Assembly: GCA_015039365.1 (NCBI GenBank)
Contig: WION01000043.1
Coordinates: forward strand, 186,001 to 250,000
Reading direction: 5' to 3'
Length of the DNA stretch: 64,000 nt
DNA from: Amanita rubescens
Lineage: Eukaryota; Basidiomycota; Agaricomycetes; Agaricales; Amanitaceae
Shown: positions 20,869-33,004 of the stretch, one piece after another
How positions within the stretch are numbered: position 1 is the first letter of the stretch
Layout: each line of letters starts with the position of its first letter
Translations under genes and position numbers: made by a program
The notes under the pieces: generated by a model
Database searches by the model: none
What the model was told of the DNA's origin: nothing
The model's input: only the letters and a program-made list of their open reading frames with translations

Positions 20869-23850
20869 TTATAGGCGATGAGTTGGCCCTGGATTGGTAT
20901 TTGACCTCCTCCTGCTCATGGGTCTCGAAAACAAAGTCGGAGAAATGCTTCGAGCAGCCTGTAGTTGTTGTAATTGCAATTGTTGTTGGTAGTGTGAATG
21001 CATCTGCGCGTGACTATCCAACAATGCTTGAATCTCCATGACCATTCCGTGGTAGATACCTTGAAGTCCCTTGAGTTCTACATACACGAACGTAAGCATC
21101 GTAATAATGAGCAGAATGGAGGAGGAAGACATACGCTCGACATGCACAAAGTCCCTAACCATCCCTAAATCCCTTCCCAATCCAACCTGCGCTTGACTAA
21201 TCCTAGCCGGTATCTTGAGATCCCCCAACGAATTCCTCCGTAGGACAGTCTTCTCCTCGGGACTACCATCCTTCCTCGTAGGCGAGTACGCCGAACAACC
21301 CAAAGACGTTGATTGCGGCGACGTCGGTCCCTTTCTGGGAGGCATTTGTGATCTTGGTAATAAAAATTTGGGAGACACTGTGGGTGGCGTTCTGGTCTGA
21401 GGTAGGGATGGCTTGATGATATGAGAGTCGGCATCTTCTGGTTGGTATATCACCTCTGCTTCTGTTGGCGACGACGACAACATTTGAGACTCGACTGTTG
21501 ATAAATGGTCTCTGAGAGGCCCCGGGAAAGTTTGAATCTCTACAGGAGGTAAAAGCACAGGGGCCAAGGGTTGAGACCCCAAACTCGGTCTTCCAACCGC
21601 CAGAACAATGCCCACATCTTGCCATTGCGTTTGTGCCTTGTCTACATCAACAGAATCCGGCCGCTTTTTCTTCCCTTGACGAGCGTTACCGTCGACTTTT
21701 CTCGACCACGTACTTCCTCGCGCGGCGTTTCCCGGTCTTGGAACACTTCCTCTGCTTTAAACTGCCCACTGGTAACGATGGTGGATACCGCCCCATACGA
21801 CGCGTGTCTCGGTTGGCCACCCTCCACTTCAACCCGCCATGTCCAACATCCCCATGGCCATTTCCCAAACCAGTCAACGTCTTCCTGATGACAAACCCCC
21901 AAAACTCCTCTTTATCAACTTGGATGGCGTTTCCGGGGCCTAATTCACATTCACGCCTTCTCCTCCGACGCTAAATGGCATTCGACTCCTACTAGGTGTC
22001 CTAGTATGCCCGGTCTTGCAACTCGATGACCCTCCTCTAGTCTTTTCTCGTTCCAATTCCACCGAAGCGGGTGGAGCTCTACCACGGGATTGACCGCGTA
22101 AGGGGAGGTTGGACGAACTGTTGTTGACTACAGTTGCTACCCGCGTTGGAGGAAGTGGAGGTGGAGGTGGCGATTCTAGGGCCGCATGGGACATGTCAGA
22201 AGCGCGAAAAAACCATCCACCACCTCCGTTTTGTCTTGGAGGGCGAGGAGAGACAGGTCGAGAAGGTGGGGTGTTATCATGACGAGAAGATGTGGTGGAG
22301 AGAGGTAAGGAGGAGAGGGAGCTTGCTGGGCGGCCTGAATCGTCTGGTGATCCTGTAGGGCTGTGATTAGTTTCGAGGGTGAATAGAAAGGAGGAATACT
22401 AACGTACCGATTACACCGCCTTCTTGTTGGGTTGTGCTGATTCGTTTCTTTCGGACGCCCCATTTCTTGACGCTCCCGAAACGCGCCAGAAGGAGTGGAT
22501 GGGGGAGGAATTGGAGGTGAATCGTGACGGTTGCTTAATGGAGTAGTGTTTAGGCCAGAAATGGGAAAAGGGGCCGGCGAAGATGGAGCGCTTGATACGG
22601 GCGTTACGAGGCGCTCTGTGGATACTGTCTCGGGCTGGAGTTTGGGGACGTTCGACTTCGTGTAATGCTGTTAGTCCGGACGAGAAACTCGATGCCACGG
22701 GTAACATTTCGAACGCGGCTTGTGACTGTGGGCGATTCTTTTTCCTTAAACGACGACGTTCTCGCTCCTTTTGTGCCGGCGGATTGGGAGGTAGATGGGA
22801 TGAAGTACGCGATGCGGGATGGAGATGGGCAGTGGATCCGTAGGAATCCCCAGCTATGGTTGTTGGCAATGAGAAGACTGAGGAAGAGGGGGATCGTAGA
22901 AATGGCTGCGGGTGGTCGCGATTGCCACCTGCAAGGTGGGTCGGTAAACCAGGGACTGGCGGGGGAGGTGAGCCATCCAAAGGATGGTTGGTCACCGAAT
23001 TCAAGCGCTAGACCGGGTGACGCAAGCGCACAGTGACAGTTCTGTCCTCGTCTTTATCCAAGAAACCCAGATCATCGTCTTCCTCGTCTAAGTCTGATCC
23101 GGAAAACACGTTTCTAAAACGAGTGTATTGCGCTGAGGCGCTTGAACTTGAACTTGCCCTATGGCGTCCTAGCATTGATGACTTGAAATCCACGTTTTCG
23201 TTATTGGTGGAGAGGGGCTGCATGGAACGATAGTTTCTAGAGAGTTCCTTGGTGGAGAAGACTGTTCTCCCGGTTCTGCGTACGGGTGTGTCGCTCTTGT
23301 CCTCAAAGTTGTCACGTCCCCTCAATTATGGTGAGGTGTTTGGCGGGCGTAGGGCCAGCCTCGACCATAGGTGCAGTTAACACCTTTTCTCGACGGGTGG
23401 GAGAACCCTTGCCTGCATCTGTATCCCAATCGACTGCAAAGCGCGAACTTGTGCATCCCAGTGGTGCATTGTCACTATTGGTTGAATGTAATGTAAAAGT
23501 TTTGTTTTTTCGTGGAGGAGAGTTTGGATTGAATTCAAAGTCGTCATTCCAGTTCTCTAATAGTGCGCAAGACGCGTTGATGAGGACTGTGAGTTGGCTA
23601 GGAGATGAACTGAGCGCACCTGTACTAACGGTCATGGTCGAGTCCGCCTGGTGGTCATAACACACCAAGTTAAGGTTAGGGTTGAAAAGTTGACATCATT
23701 TTTTTCTTGAAGGGGAAGAGACGCCGGGCCATTGTTGAATCCAAAACGGTGGAGAGTTTGAACAAACTCTCCGGATATATTCAGCCAACGATTAACGGTC
23801 GACTTATTGAGAATACTGCGCCTATAAGACGTAGTCATTAGAAACATACG
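20869..23850 (-). pseudogene. Decayed host gene, probable Byr4/Bfa1-like cytokinesis regulator
   Basis: Coding-like pieces follow each other on the minus strand in shifting frames: 23847-23632, 23668-23312, 23325-23008, 23004-22411, 22463-21940 and 21615-20869. Features: repeated W-D/N-D-D-F-type motifs (LLENWNDDFEFNPNSPP, DNFEDKSDTPVRR), an acidic SGSDLDEEDDDLGF segment, a basic KERERRRLRKKNRPQSQ segment, and a C-terminal helical block (LKIPARISQAQVGLGRDLGM, then LKGLQGIYHGMVMEIQALLD). Short WDDDF repeats in a Ser/Pro-rich acidic protein recall fungal Byr4/Bfa1, the GAP partner that restrains the septation/mitotic-exit GTPase. The family call is tentative. Stops and frameshifts throughout show decay. 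It lies inside the giant element, so I read it as a captured host gene. Confidence 0.5.
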
Positions 23851-23879
23851 AGCAAAGAGAAAGAAAGGACTTGCCTACT

Positions 23880-24880
23880 AGTCCCGAGGCCGCCCAACAC
23901 TCAGCAGCTCCCTCTCCACTCCACCTTCTCCTCGTTCAACATCGCACCCTCTCTCCTACAGTTCGTTCAGGCTGGAAGGGCCTCACTTCTGAGTCTCTAC
24001 CATCGATGGAATAAGACCCTAAGAAACAGTCAGCGAAACTTGAAAGAAAAAGAAAGAAGCGCTTACCACCTTCTCAGATTACCATCCTAGCCCTCCCTTC
24101 TCACTTTCTGCCCGAGTCTGCTCCTCCGGTAAAGTCAAACAGGCTGTCCCTGAGCTCGTTCCCTCCCGTCGAAACGTTCGAGGTATCACTGAACCTGCGG
24201 TCAACCTGATATACGCATCTACACACAGACGCTCGTCAGCTGTGTTGAACAGGAATAAAACCAGGTGCTTGCCCGTAACTGAGGTTGTGGTAGACCGTGG
24301 TGGTTTCTGCAGAGGTGGTAGCGGTGCAACGTTTGGTTGAGCACCCATATCGATATATCCCTGTCACGCGTGCCGGCAACGACGATGGAGATGAGAGACG
24401 AGTCACGAGGTGGGGTGGGTTTGATTTGACGACAGAGAAGCAGAGGAAGGGAAGGACGTCGCCTGAGACGGGGGTTTCTGTGGTCATTGTGGGTCGAGCC
24501 CGGTTGGGTTGTTCCGGCTTTGAGTCTGGAGTTGGTCTTGAGGGGATCTTTGACCCTGCGTGAACTTGGTTTCAAGATCCCTTTCAACTTGCCTCCCTAC
24601 GGCGAGTCAGCGATGGTGGGGGTAATGATGGAGTTGGTCTATCGTCGCATCTGGCGGGTGCGTGTTCAACATTAATGCCCGAAGAAGAAAAGAAACTGCG
24701 AACACACCAACGATTTATGCGCTGCGACCAACACGGCTGATTTCTCTTTTGACGTGCAACATGTTCCAATTGCGTCAGCTCTATCCACCTATCCACCACC
24801 TCAACCTCCTGCGAAGACTCTTCTCAATCACTCTAATGTGTGAGGTTGATCAGCCCGAGAGACGCGTGAGGTAAAAATGT
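23880..24880. other. Further decayed coding-like sequence
   Basis: Minus-strand frames at 24348-24079, 24587-24219 and 24799-24584 are Pro/Arg/Ser-rich with frameshifts between them (for example the start MKGILKPSSRRVKD). They may be the first exons of the same captured gene or of another one. Not identifiable. Confidence 0.3.
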
Positions 24881-25014
24881 AAACGAAAGACACACCGCAG
24901 AGGCCTTGGCCTGTAGCAGAACGGTGAGCGAGCGGGAAAGCGATGTGAGGCGGTGACCTACTAGTCACCGGGTCACGTGTGGGTACACACTTCCGCATGC
25001 CCATCATAGTACCG

Positions 25015-25090
25015 GCCCCCGGGCCATACTACTACCCGTACCCACGTTTACCCATACCCGCATACCCAGCAGGTTTCCCGTACCCGTGGG
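25015..25090. repeat. Degenerate TACCCG/TACCCA hexamer tract
   Basis: Irregular run of ACCCGTACCCACGTTTACCC-like hexamers. It is imperfect and not a TTAGGG telomere repeat. Similar words recur at 25260-25290 (CGGGTCACAGGTCTGTGACCCG), hinting at a small inverted-repeat element. Confidence 0.4.
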
Positions 25091-25221
25091 GGATCACTAT
25101 CTACTAGTTTGCACGGATTTAGTGCCAAGAAATTTGCGAGTGGGGAAGTTGAGAACTTACTTGTATGACTCCAGGGCCTTAAGAATGGTGTGTCTGGCAC
25201 ATAGTATAGGTTGTGAGTGGG

Positions 25222-25839
25222 TTAGAAGGCCTGACACTCCGAGAGAGTACACGGGTCACAGGTCTGTGACCCGAACCTGTACCCGCCGTGAGTACTCAGA
25301 CGAATGAATATCGCTGAAAACAGTGTTTTGTTCAGCTGCAAAGACGATATTACAAGTTGTGAGCGCGCGACCATGAACAGCAAGCTTGATGGGGCATCAC
25401 CATGACCCCATGAGAGCAAAGGAGGCTGGTTCTGGAGATCCTTTGGACGGCGATATTGTCTCCAATGAATATTTCGTCTAGGATGACGCGTGATGCTGAG
25501 GGCTTGGGCGCCGCGGAGTTCGATGCGTGCTGAACAGAGGTAGAATTCTTCTTCGTCTGGGGTGGGGTGGATGAGATCGAGTGATAGCACTTGATCACGA
25601 TGGGCTGTTTCGCTGACATGCTCATATTTAAAGTTAAGGAGAAATACTAGGAGGAGAACGTTCCCTTGCGAGTCCCGAAATCGTTTGAAACTTTTCGAGT
25701 TGCAGTCTACAGGCAATCGTCGAAGGCTGAGCGCTCGTCGTGACATTGAACCTTCCCTGGCACTGAGCAGGTAGTATTCTTTACTCAAATCCAGGCCCCG
25801 TCTTTTTACCGCGATCGCCCTCAGCATCCCAGCCAACAA
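25222..25839 (-). CDS. Unidentified ORF (205 codons), doubtful
   Basis: Single open frame with no recognised domain. It begins MLAGMLRAIAVKRRGL. The segment FYLCSARIELRGAQALSI looks protein-like, but an overlapping frame (25625-25350) also looks coding, so splicing or decay is likely. Located in the left third of the giant element. Confidence 0.3.
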   Translation of the reverse strand: MLAGMLRAIAVKRRGLDLSKEYYLLSAREGSMSRRALSLRRLPVDCNSKSFKRFRDSQGNVLLLVFLLNFKYEHVSETAHRDQVLSLDLIHPTPDEEEFYLCSARIELRGAQALSITRHPRRNIHWRQYRRPKDLQNQPPLLSWGHGDAPSSLLFMVARSQLVISSLQLNKTLFSAIFIRLSTHGGYRFGSQTCDPCTLSECQAF

Positions 25840-25864
25840 CTACCTCCTACTATTCGAAACGAAG

Positions 25865-26224
25865 ATGACCAAAAGAATCTTCGCCTTCATTTCGCGTCAC
25901 CCATCTCATCGGCTTCGCAAATCAGAGAGTAATGAAGCGGTGAAAGTAGTCCGCGCCGCTGTAGAGAAATATCAAGAACAGTCGAAGCGCGCCCGTAATG
26001 TAGCCGACTGGGTAATCATGTACGTGCCCCATTTGTTTCATTACTTTGAAGACGACGTCCACCAGGGGGCCTTCTCATCCCTCCCGGCGTTCCGACAAAG
26101 TACCCCACTGGACTGTTCGTGGCCTATCGAATGGGCGACCCCGGCTAACGATCCACGCTTATGCCGACGGCCGACAGGCTCGGTGGTGGCCAAACGGTGG
26201 ACGTCGGCAATGGAAAAAGTCTGA
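25865..26224 (+). CDS. Unidentified short ORF (119 codons), doubtful
   Basis: Starts MTKRIFAFISRHPSHRLRKS with an amphipathic helix (AVKVVRAAVEKYQEQSKRA), then loses protein-like character after VADWVIM, where a GTACGTG could be a splice donor. May be the first exon of a lost gene; it diverges from the minus-strand ORF just upstream. Confidence 0.3.
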   Translation: MTKRIFAFISRHPSHRLRKSESNEAVKVVRAAVEKYQEQSKRARNVADWVIMYVPHLFHYFEDDVHQGAFSSLPAFRQSTPLDCSWPIEWATPANDPRLCRRPTGSVVAKRWTSAMEKV

Positions 26225-26944
26225 CTTGCAGGAACGATGTCGATTGTTGTACGAGAAAAAGGGAAAAAAGGGGATACGAGAGAAGCGGGGTGGAAAACGG
26301 GGATCGGGTGGCGAATAAGTATGCGGTTTCAAGTTTTTGGTTCATAGTGTCATAGTTTTGTGTGCTGTTGGTGCAGAGGAAACGGGGAAACAAAGTGGTG
26401 CACGGGTGCATCTCGGGAAACTATATAAGTAATCGCACGCTGTATATTGTAGCATTAGATTTCGTACAAAAAATGTATAATGATTCACTCACAAACATTC
26501 CTTTTTTTTGATATTTTTATATCCTCTGCGAATTTCTTGTGTCCGCGCTTTTTGATCTTCGACGATACTTTCCCGTTTTCCCTGACGGTACCAACGGATC
26601 ATTATACGCTATCTTTAGCACCCTTCTGCTATATGTCATACCCCACGCACTAATTTTAGAAATGATCGACGTTGATCATATATTCAAGTATACATATCTC
26701 CATTTTTATTCTTCCAGTGGTCCAGTACAAACACAATTCTATGTCAAAGACCCCTTTTCATTCGCTACATAATATCAGTCAACGTTCATGAGAAAAAACA
26801 ACAACTTACAAACTGTTCGTCATCTCCACCGTTGAAGCACACCGGTCCCACAATTACGGTGGTTGTATGGATAACAGAAGAATTGATAAAAGTGACGATG
26901 CGGTGCCACAGGGGTACCGTTGTCGGCATGATTTGAAAGAGTCA
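26225..26944. other. AT-rich spacer, no gene seen
   Basis: T-rich tracts (CCTTTTTTTTGATATTTTTATATCC near 26500) and no convincing coding sequence. Confidence 0.45.
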
Positions 26945-27160
26945 ACCTGTGTGGCAGTAGTGGCAGTGCTCTCTCTTTGCGCTCTCTTTACGCTCTCTTT
27001 ACGCTCTCTTTACTACGCGAGTCTCTTTGCGCTCCCGCTGGGGCCTTCTCGACATCCGGGCAAGTCTCTGATGACACTGGCTTTATACGTAGTACCCAAA
27101 ACATTACAGAGCACACTTGCGGTTCCTCTGCACGGTTCTTCCTTTTCACATGCTTGAACT
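26945..27160 (+). repeat. Dispersed repeat family S, copy A (11-bp CTCTCTTTACG minisatellite plus 120-bp tail)
   Basis: GGCAGTGCTCTCTCTTTG, three CTCTCTTTACG-type 11-mers, then a tail from AAGTCTCTGATGACAC through GGCTTTATACGTAGTACCC and CATTACAGAGCACACTTGCG to CACATGCTTGAACTC. The same order recurs at 33005-33330 in the same orientation. Confidence 0.8.
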
Positions 27161-28003
27161 CATGCAGACGGGTCAGTTCCAGCGTTCGAGAACCTGCTCA
27201 GAGTGTGCGGGGAGTGTGAAGGAATGGCGTTCGGAAAGGCTGGCGAGGTTGGGATCCGGGGAGCGTGAAGGATGTCGTTTGGATGGACAACGGAAGCATT
27301 TTCCGCTATCGCGAACCCGCCAACACGTCGAGGTTGACAGACCATAGGACGCGAGATAGGGGGAGGAGAACGAAGAGGGCTGGAAAGGATAGTTTGCCGC
27401 ATGTACTGCACTCCACGATTGCCAGGAGGTGAACTTAGGTGCCACACCGTAAGGCTTCCCTCACTGGAGCCTCAACAATAGGCAGTGATCGTACGCAGGC
27501 AGTCTTTCCATTCCAACGACTCTGTCGACCTCATCCTGAAGTGGTTTCTGTCCCGAAGGGTAGAGCACCATAGCCACGGCCCACAAGGCAAACTAATTGC
27601 GTTGTTTGAACAATTTGACAATTTGAATTCGAAACGAAGCCCAGAAGCTTATTTGACCGGATCATTATATCTTCTACCACTGCCTTAACAGCCGTTCCTA
27701 GTGTCTTTTATTATTTGAACTCTCCATCACTAGATTGTGAGTTGATTTATGAGATATTCACCGATAGTCATGCTAGTAGTATATGTATCAGTACGAAAAA
27801 ATAGTTACTGTCCAGAGGCGATGACTACTAGATCCTGATGCCGTCGAAGAGGAGTTTGGATCAGAGACCGAAGTTTCCTCGAATCTTGCATCGCATGGTA
27901 AAGTCTCCACTCTCTGCTGGATCATGATTGCAAATGAATGCTTACACTTAAGCCAGAGGACTCATCCGTAATGCCTCGGAAGGTAACAAACTCGCTATAC
28001 ATC
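27161..28003. other. Region 3' of the transposase gene, no gene seen
   Basis: Short frames on both strands without recognisable content; AT-rich between about 27690 and 27800. Confidence 0.4.
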
Positions 28004-31000
28004 CTACTCATCATCCTCTGAGCCTTCTTCACTTGTGCAGTCCAGGCCACTGCCACTGTCCGAAGTTTCCATGTCGTCCCAACCCTCCGGGTCCTGATCA
28101 TCCAAGCAGAATTCCGAATTATCTGACTCGTACGTGTCACTGGCATTTTCGGTATCTGAAGAGGTGCCCAGCTCAGAATCACTTTCTGTGTCTGTCAGCT
28201 CATCAGAAGTGCTGGAGCTTTCGGAAGTGACAGAGGTGTCCAGCTCAGAATCACTTTCTGTGTCTGTCAGCTCATCAGAAGTACTGGAGCTTTCGGAAGT
28301 GACAGTGGAGTTGACTGCATAACAATGTCCGATGCCTAGGCCCCAGTGATAGCGCATCAGCAGATCTCGGTCAGAAAAGCTAGGTGTTTGAATGAGTTGA
28401 CATCAAAAACCATCACGTCAAGTTTGAACGCACCGGCCAACATAATATAAGTGGTAATCTTCACCGTCTTTAGCACAACATGACACGCCAATCCCATCTG
28501 GTTGTCGTCTGCCTTTAGCAAAAGCCGGAAGGATATGACATCCCCGCAACACGTCTCTCGGATCCACGAAGCCGAAAGAACCGTCTTGGTGCATGGGAGG
28601 AAACCGAACCACATCCAATCTGGACTTATCCCACCCAGAAGACGCTGGATCGACAACTTTGAACCATCGCACCCACAAAAAATCGATGCGGCATGGTTTC
28701 TGGTCCCACGCCCCAGGCCCTGTATAGATCACATTTGCATGATATGCTCCAAGTACCCGCGCATACAAAAAGCGATGAGGACTTGAAGAGCTCATGGCAT
28801 CGTCTGCAAGGAGCATGACATTGCAACGTGACGTCCCCGCATTAACAATATCCGTCCCACGTCGCACATCGTAAGCGGTGAAGTGAAATCGAACGAGTTT
28901 ATGGTTGTATATGTTGTCGTTTTTTAAAAACACAAAATCGGGCAAGCTTTCATCCAGAGATCCAACGCCGTTGGAGGTTACTCTGACACCAAGGTTCTCG
29001 GCGGGGTGTACCTCGGCCTCCCGCAGATGTTGCGTTTGAGCACGAGGAAGAAGATATTGTCTCAACTTCAGGTAAAAGTTCTGTGGCAGTGGATGTGTCA
29101 GCGGACTTCCGTGGAGCAGAGCAAGTTATTCACCTTGATAGCGGGATCACCCTCATTCCGCTGGAGAAATGTTGGAATGTGCACAGAGGACTTCTCTGAC
29201 ACTCCCACATTATATTGAACGGCAGAATCCTTGGAAACAGCAGGCTCTGGCTCTACTTGAGAGGGACATCCATCGAGATTCTGGCGGATCGTCCTGATAC
29301 GACACTGTCGTCGCTCAATTTCCGATAGTTGTTTTGGTATTGACCAGCCGCTGGTCCGAAGAAACCGTGCTTTCGAAGTTCGATGTTCCCGTTCGCTCTG
29401 GTGCATCTCATGAGTCAAAGAGTCAAACACGATATGGTGCCGAGAGGGACTTACAGGTTGAGTTGAGTATGAGTCCGTCGTTCCAAACCTCTGAATAGTC
29501 CGGACGTAGTCGCCGAGCGCATGAAACTTGTAAGTTTTCAAATTTAGTTGCTTTGGGCGCTTCGCGCCGCTACCGCGTTTCTGATTCGTTAATTTGGGTA
29601 CTGCTTCAGTCATGCCTGTTTCCTGACGTCGTATTCGGGCAGCCCGCTCGCGTTCTAATTCTCGGGTGGGGTATATTTTGCACGTTTTCTCTTTGAATGT
29701 CCGAATATTGTTGCCGAAAGATGTTGTGACCCGGGAAAAAAGAGCAAGAGTTGTATCCGTGTGCATATGGAGTTTGGCAAGAGCATGCCAGTGAGCCAAA
29801 TCAAACAGAACTCTAAGAATATATGTATTATGGGGCTCGGGTAAGAGGCTATCAAAAACGGGGATAGCACACTAGTTGAATACATTAGTCTGACTGAGGC
29901 TAGCCAACGATTCCACCTACTTGCAACATGTCCTCATAATCACGGGCTGTCATCTTCTTCAGTTCTGACCTGTTCGTTTTCATTTTCCTTATTCCATCTG
30001 TACCAAAAGGCGGGATTTCTCGAAAGCTAATCGTAATTTAGTACCTGGTCACCGACTCTAATCGACACTTACCGTCTGTCCATTTCATGTTTCAAACTTT
30101 CGTCGTGACAATCCAGGAGGCGCAGCAGGTGAATAAACACCGCCTTCCAGACGCCAAGCTCAACCTCATGCATCAAGTCCACAACAAGCATGTCGAACAT
30201 ATTGAAGCCTAGTGGCGTTAGTTTATCTGAAAATGCATTCTGATGAAAGGGAATGTCATGATATATCTCATCGCAGAAAGAAGCACCCACCGCTGTCGGG
30301 ACAAGGGAGTCCTTTTGCAAAAGATCCTCTACCGCCTTGCTGTCTGTCATATAATTCTCTCCGTAGATGATCTTGCGTGCAGACTTGACACGGCCGCGCC
30401 TATCAAGGTCATCAACACGTGCGAGAGAAATGCGCTGCGCCATGTCCCGTTTCTTTCCCATATTGGGTACACGCTTCAACGGAATGAGACAACGAGGGCA
30501 AGGGCACTTTCCAAGGTTTCGTATGCTGGCAATAAGTATCCTATAAGAGTTGTATGAGTTTTGCGAACGGCAGAGTGTAATAGGTCAAAATACTTCTCTG
30601 GGTAGTCCGCAGAATACGTGAATATGCGAGGGTAGAAGCGACGCCCGACGCCGTCAGAGCACTTGATCGCAATGCCGTGCTTATATGCTTCCAGGAAGTC
30701 ATTGTCAAGAATGATTGCCCATTGAGCATGAAACATTTCTCGGTGGCAATGAGCCATGAAGGTAGGTTTAATTCCTTTCTGGCCAATGTTCTCTGCCACA
30801 AACGATTTAAAAGCGTCAGGAAGCTGCCGTCGAACAAAATTGAGGGTTTGCGTTGAAGCTCAGAAAAGAAACCTCGCATACCGTCTCCAAATAAGCGATA
30901 TGTTCAAATACATGACCATCTTTTGACTCGTTTCCGAATACAACATAAACGGGCCATAGTTTTGCATTGCTGAAGGCCGTCAGCCGAGTGCTGTCCGAAG

Positions 31001-32364
31001 AAAACATAAGAGCCAGTATGACCCGCGGAAGCTCGCATCCTCGTTCTCCGGGAGAATCCTGGAGCGTACGATGAGCCTCGAGGAATGCTTCTGAGGTATA
31101 AAGTTCGCCATAAACTCGGACGGGCTGGGTACCATCGTTTGGCTGCCAAAAAAGTTCGTAAGGTTCGAAATGAAGGTGGGTAGACCCTCGGGTAACTTTT
31201 TCTTTGATTACAGATATCAACCTGCGATGATGAAGGATTCCCGCATCGAAATGTTTTGATCCTGGGTGTAACATTCGACTGTGGAAAGGGACGCAGATCT
31301 TAACCGGTGTTGTGATCCAATCTGCGCCATCCTTTTTATTCGCGCCATCCTTCTTATTCGTGCCATCCTTCTTATTCGTGCCATCCTTCTTATTCGTGCC
31401 ATCCTTCTTATTCACACCATCCCTCTTATTCGTGCCATCCTTCTTATTCGTGCCATCCTTCTTATTCGCGCCATCATCATTCGGTCTGTCCAGGCGCTCT
31501 CCGCTCAATTGGGCATCAATAAGCCGCCAGTGCTTACCGGAAACATCTTCTGGGCGAAAGGAAGGATGTCCAACTATATGAAGGAGATTCTGAAAGCTGG
31601 ACTGTGATTTCTTTTCACCGCCGTTCCAATACCATTCTCCGAGCAGAAATGAAGATTGGTTTGGATAAGGGTAGTAGATATCGACTGGCGGGGTCGGGGG
31701 AGACTCATCTATTAAGCTGTTCGAAGACGAATCTGGCAAAGCATCATTTTCAGGTAGGCGAGTAGCATAGTATTTCCGGAAAAGCCCAAATACATCGCAT
31801 GCGGTTTGGTGGATCTTTTTGACCTGAGATAAGGGGATAGGCGGTTGCTGCTGCGATGCGTCTGGCTCTTCTTGGACGCAATCAGGTAAGATCTGCGAGG
31901 ATGTTGAAGGAAGAGGCGCTGGAGGATCAGGTTCCATATCTCGATAGCGTTTGGGCAGTCGCCGGTATTCCCGGCGATTCCTCCGGTGCGACAGTGGTTG
32001 ATCTAGGTCATCCTCGTCCACGACTATAGGAGTCTCGACAGTCTAAGGAAATGTTCACAAGAAATACAGCCGAGCGCACATGAAATCTAACCTGTGGGTA
32101 AACCGGTATAGGAGAGTCGTCATTATCATCATTCGATTGCGGTTCGGCTACTACACTTGGGCTTGACGTGGATTCTACCGCTTGACCTCCATCAATCCTT
32201 TGACGCTTCTTCGCCCGCCAGATATCATTGGCTTTTGCAAGAGCATCTGATAACCGTTTCCTCGTCTTCGGACAACTGCGCCTGTGGTAACTGTATGCTT
32301 GTGGGACCGAGAATACTCGTCCACAAATGCAAGCTTGAGACCAAGCTGACTCTGGAAAATCCAT
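28004..32364 (-). CDS. Plavaka-type DNA transposase, intact, nine exons, 1,295 aa
   Basis: Exons on the minus strand: 32364-32092, 32042-30882, 30823-30594, 30540-30073, 29987-29921, 29871-29455, 29397-29134, 29065-28434 and 28379-28004. All eight introns are GT..AG (49-85 nt); every phase closes and the sum is 3,888 nt. The N-terminus is a C2HC zinc finger (C12-x-C14, H27, C31: ACICGRVFSVPQAY..HRRSC). Plavaka core blocks follow: HLHFEPYELFWQPND, RVYGELYTSEAF, WAIILDNDFLEAYKHGI, RRFYPRIFTYSADYPEK, CPCPRCLIPL and the hallmark VVDLMHEVELGVWKAVFIHL. Next come LPEPHNTYILRVLFDLAHWH, LKTYKFHALGDYV and the tail DRDLLMRYHWGLGIGH with an acidic Ser/Asp/Glu end. Plavaka enzymes are DDE cut-and-paste transposases of the CMC group. 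It is the only intact transposase found in the giant element, hence its likely mover. Confidence 0.9.
28155..28310. repeat. In-frame duplication in the acidic tail of the transposase
   Basis: Two copies of about 69 nt encoding TSESSSTSDELTDTESDSEL, nearly identical at the DNA level; a recent in-frame duplication. Confidence 0.8.
31319..31480. repeat. 18-bp minisatellite, about nine copies, in transposase exon 2
   Basis: Unit encodes DGTNKK (variants DGANKK, DGTNKR, DGVNKK). The tract is in frame and expands a linker between the N-terminal region and the core; length variation between copies is expected. Confidence 0.85.
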
Positions 32365-32649
32365 TGTCGTAATGCGGAAAGGTATCTCTAGACCCGCTCC
32401 TTCAAATGAGAAACTCCAGGCCTTGGAACTCTTTGAATGTGAAAGTTGCGATGAAAACGCGAAGTAGCAGAACAAGTGAGTCATTTGCATTTGCCACGGC
32501 ATGATACGGCATCGATGACCCTGGCCGGCACAGGTGTTCATATCAGGCCCTCGTTTCAATATTGCAGTAATTATCTTGTATTTAACATATGAGACGTTAT
32601 TGTCGGAAACCCGATAACATTGGCTCAACACTTAATCGGCGGCTCATTT

Positions 32650-32900
32650 TGGTGGTGACGCTCCACTAGCATACTGACGACGCGTGGTCCAGTTGTGACA
32701 TGTGACGCGTGATGATGCCCACCAAAATGTAAAAGTTTGGCTGCAGGGCGAACGAAGAGGTGTGGGGAATGCTGGCATAGAGAGAAAAGGTCGAGGGTGA
32801 TGATGCGGTACTTTTGACACAACAAATTACAATGATTAGTGTGATAAATACGAGTGTGTTAAGATTGAGACTTACTCTATCAGCAATAAGCGGCACGTTC
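32650..32900 (-). repeat. Dispersed repeat family R1, copy a
   Basis: On the minus strand: AACTTCTGGAACGTGCCGC, a GATAGAGTAAGTCTCAATCTTAA block, a CACCCTCGACCTTTTCTCTC block, CCCTGCAGCCAAACTTTTAC and CACATGTCACA. Three relatives lie at 35450-35900, 47890-48150 and 49050-49490. Donor- and acceptor-like sites in the shared part suggest descent from an exon-intron-exon piece of a gene. Confidence 0.75.
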
Positions 32901-33004
32901 CAGAAGTTGAGAGGACAGATGTGGAAAATGGGTGGTGGGCGGCGCTTTTGAATGCAAAAGGCATAGGAAGCTGCGAAACCATCAGGGGCCAGGGCCTCTG
33001 AGGT

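Noticed and set aside
25015..25090. Interstitial telomere repeat
   Set aside because: The units are irregular TACCCG/TACCCA words, not TTAGGG.
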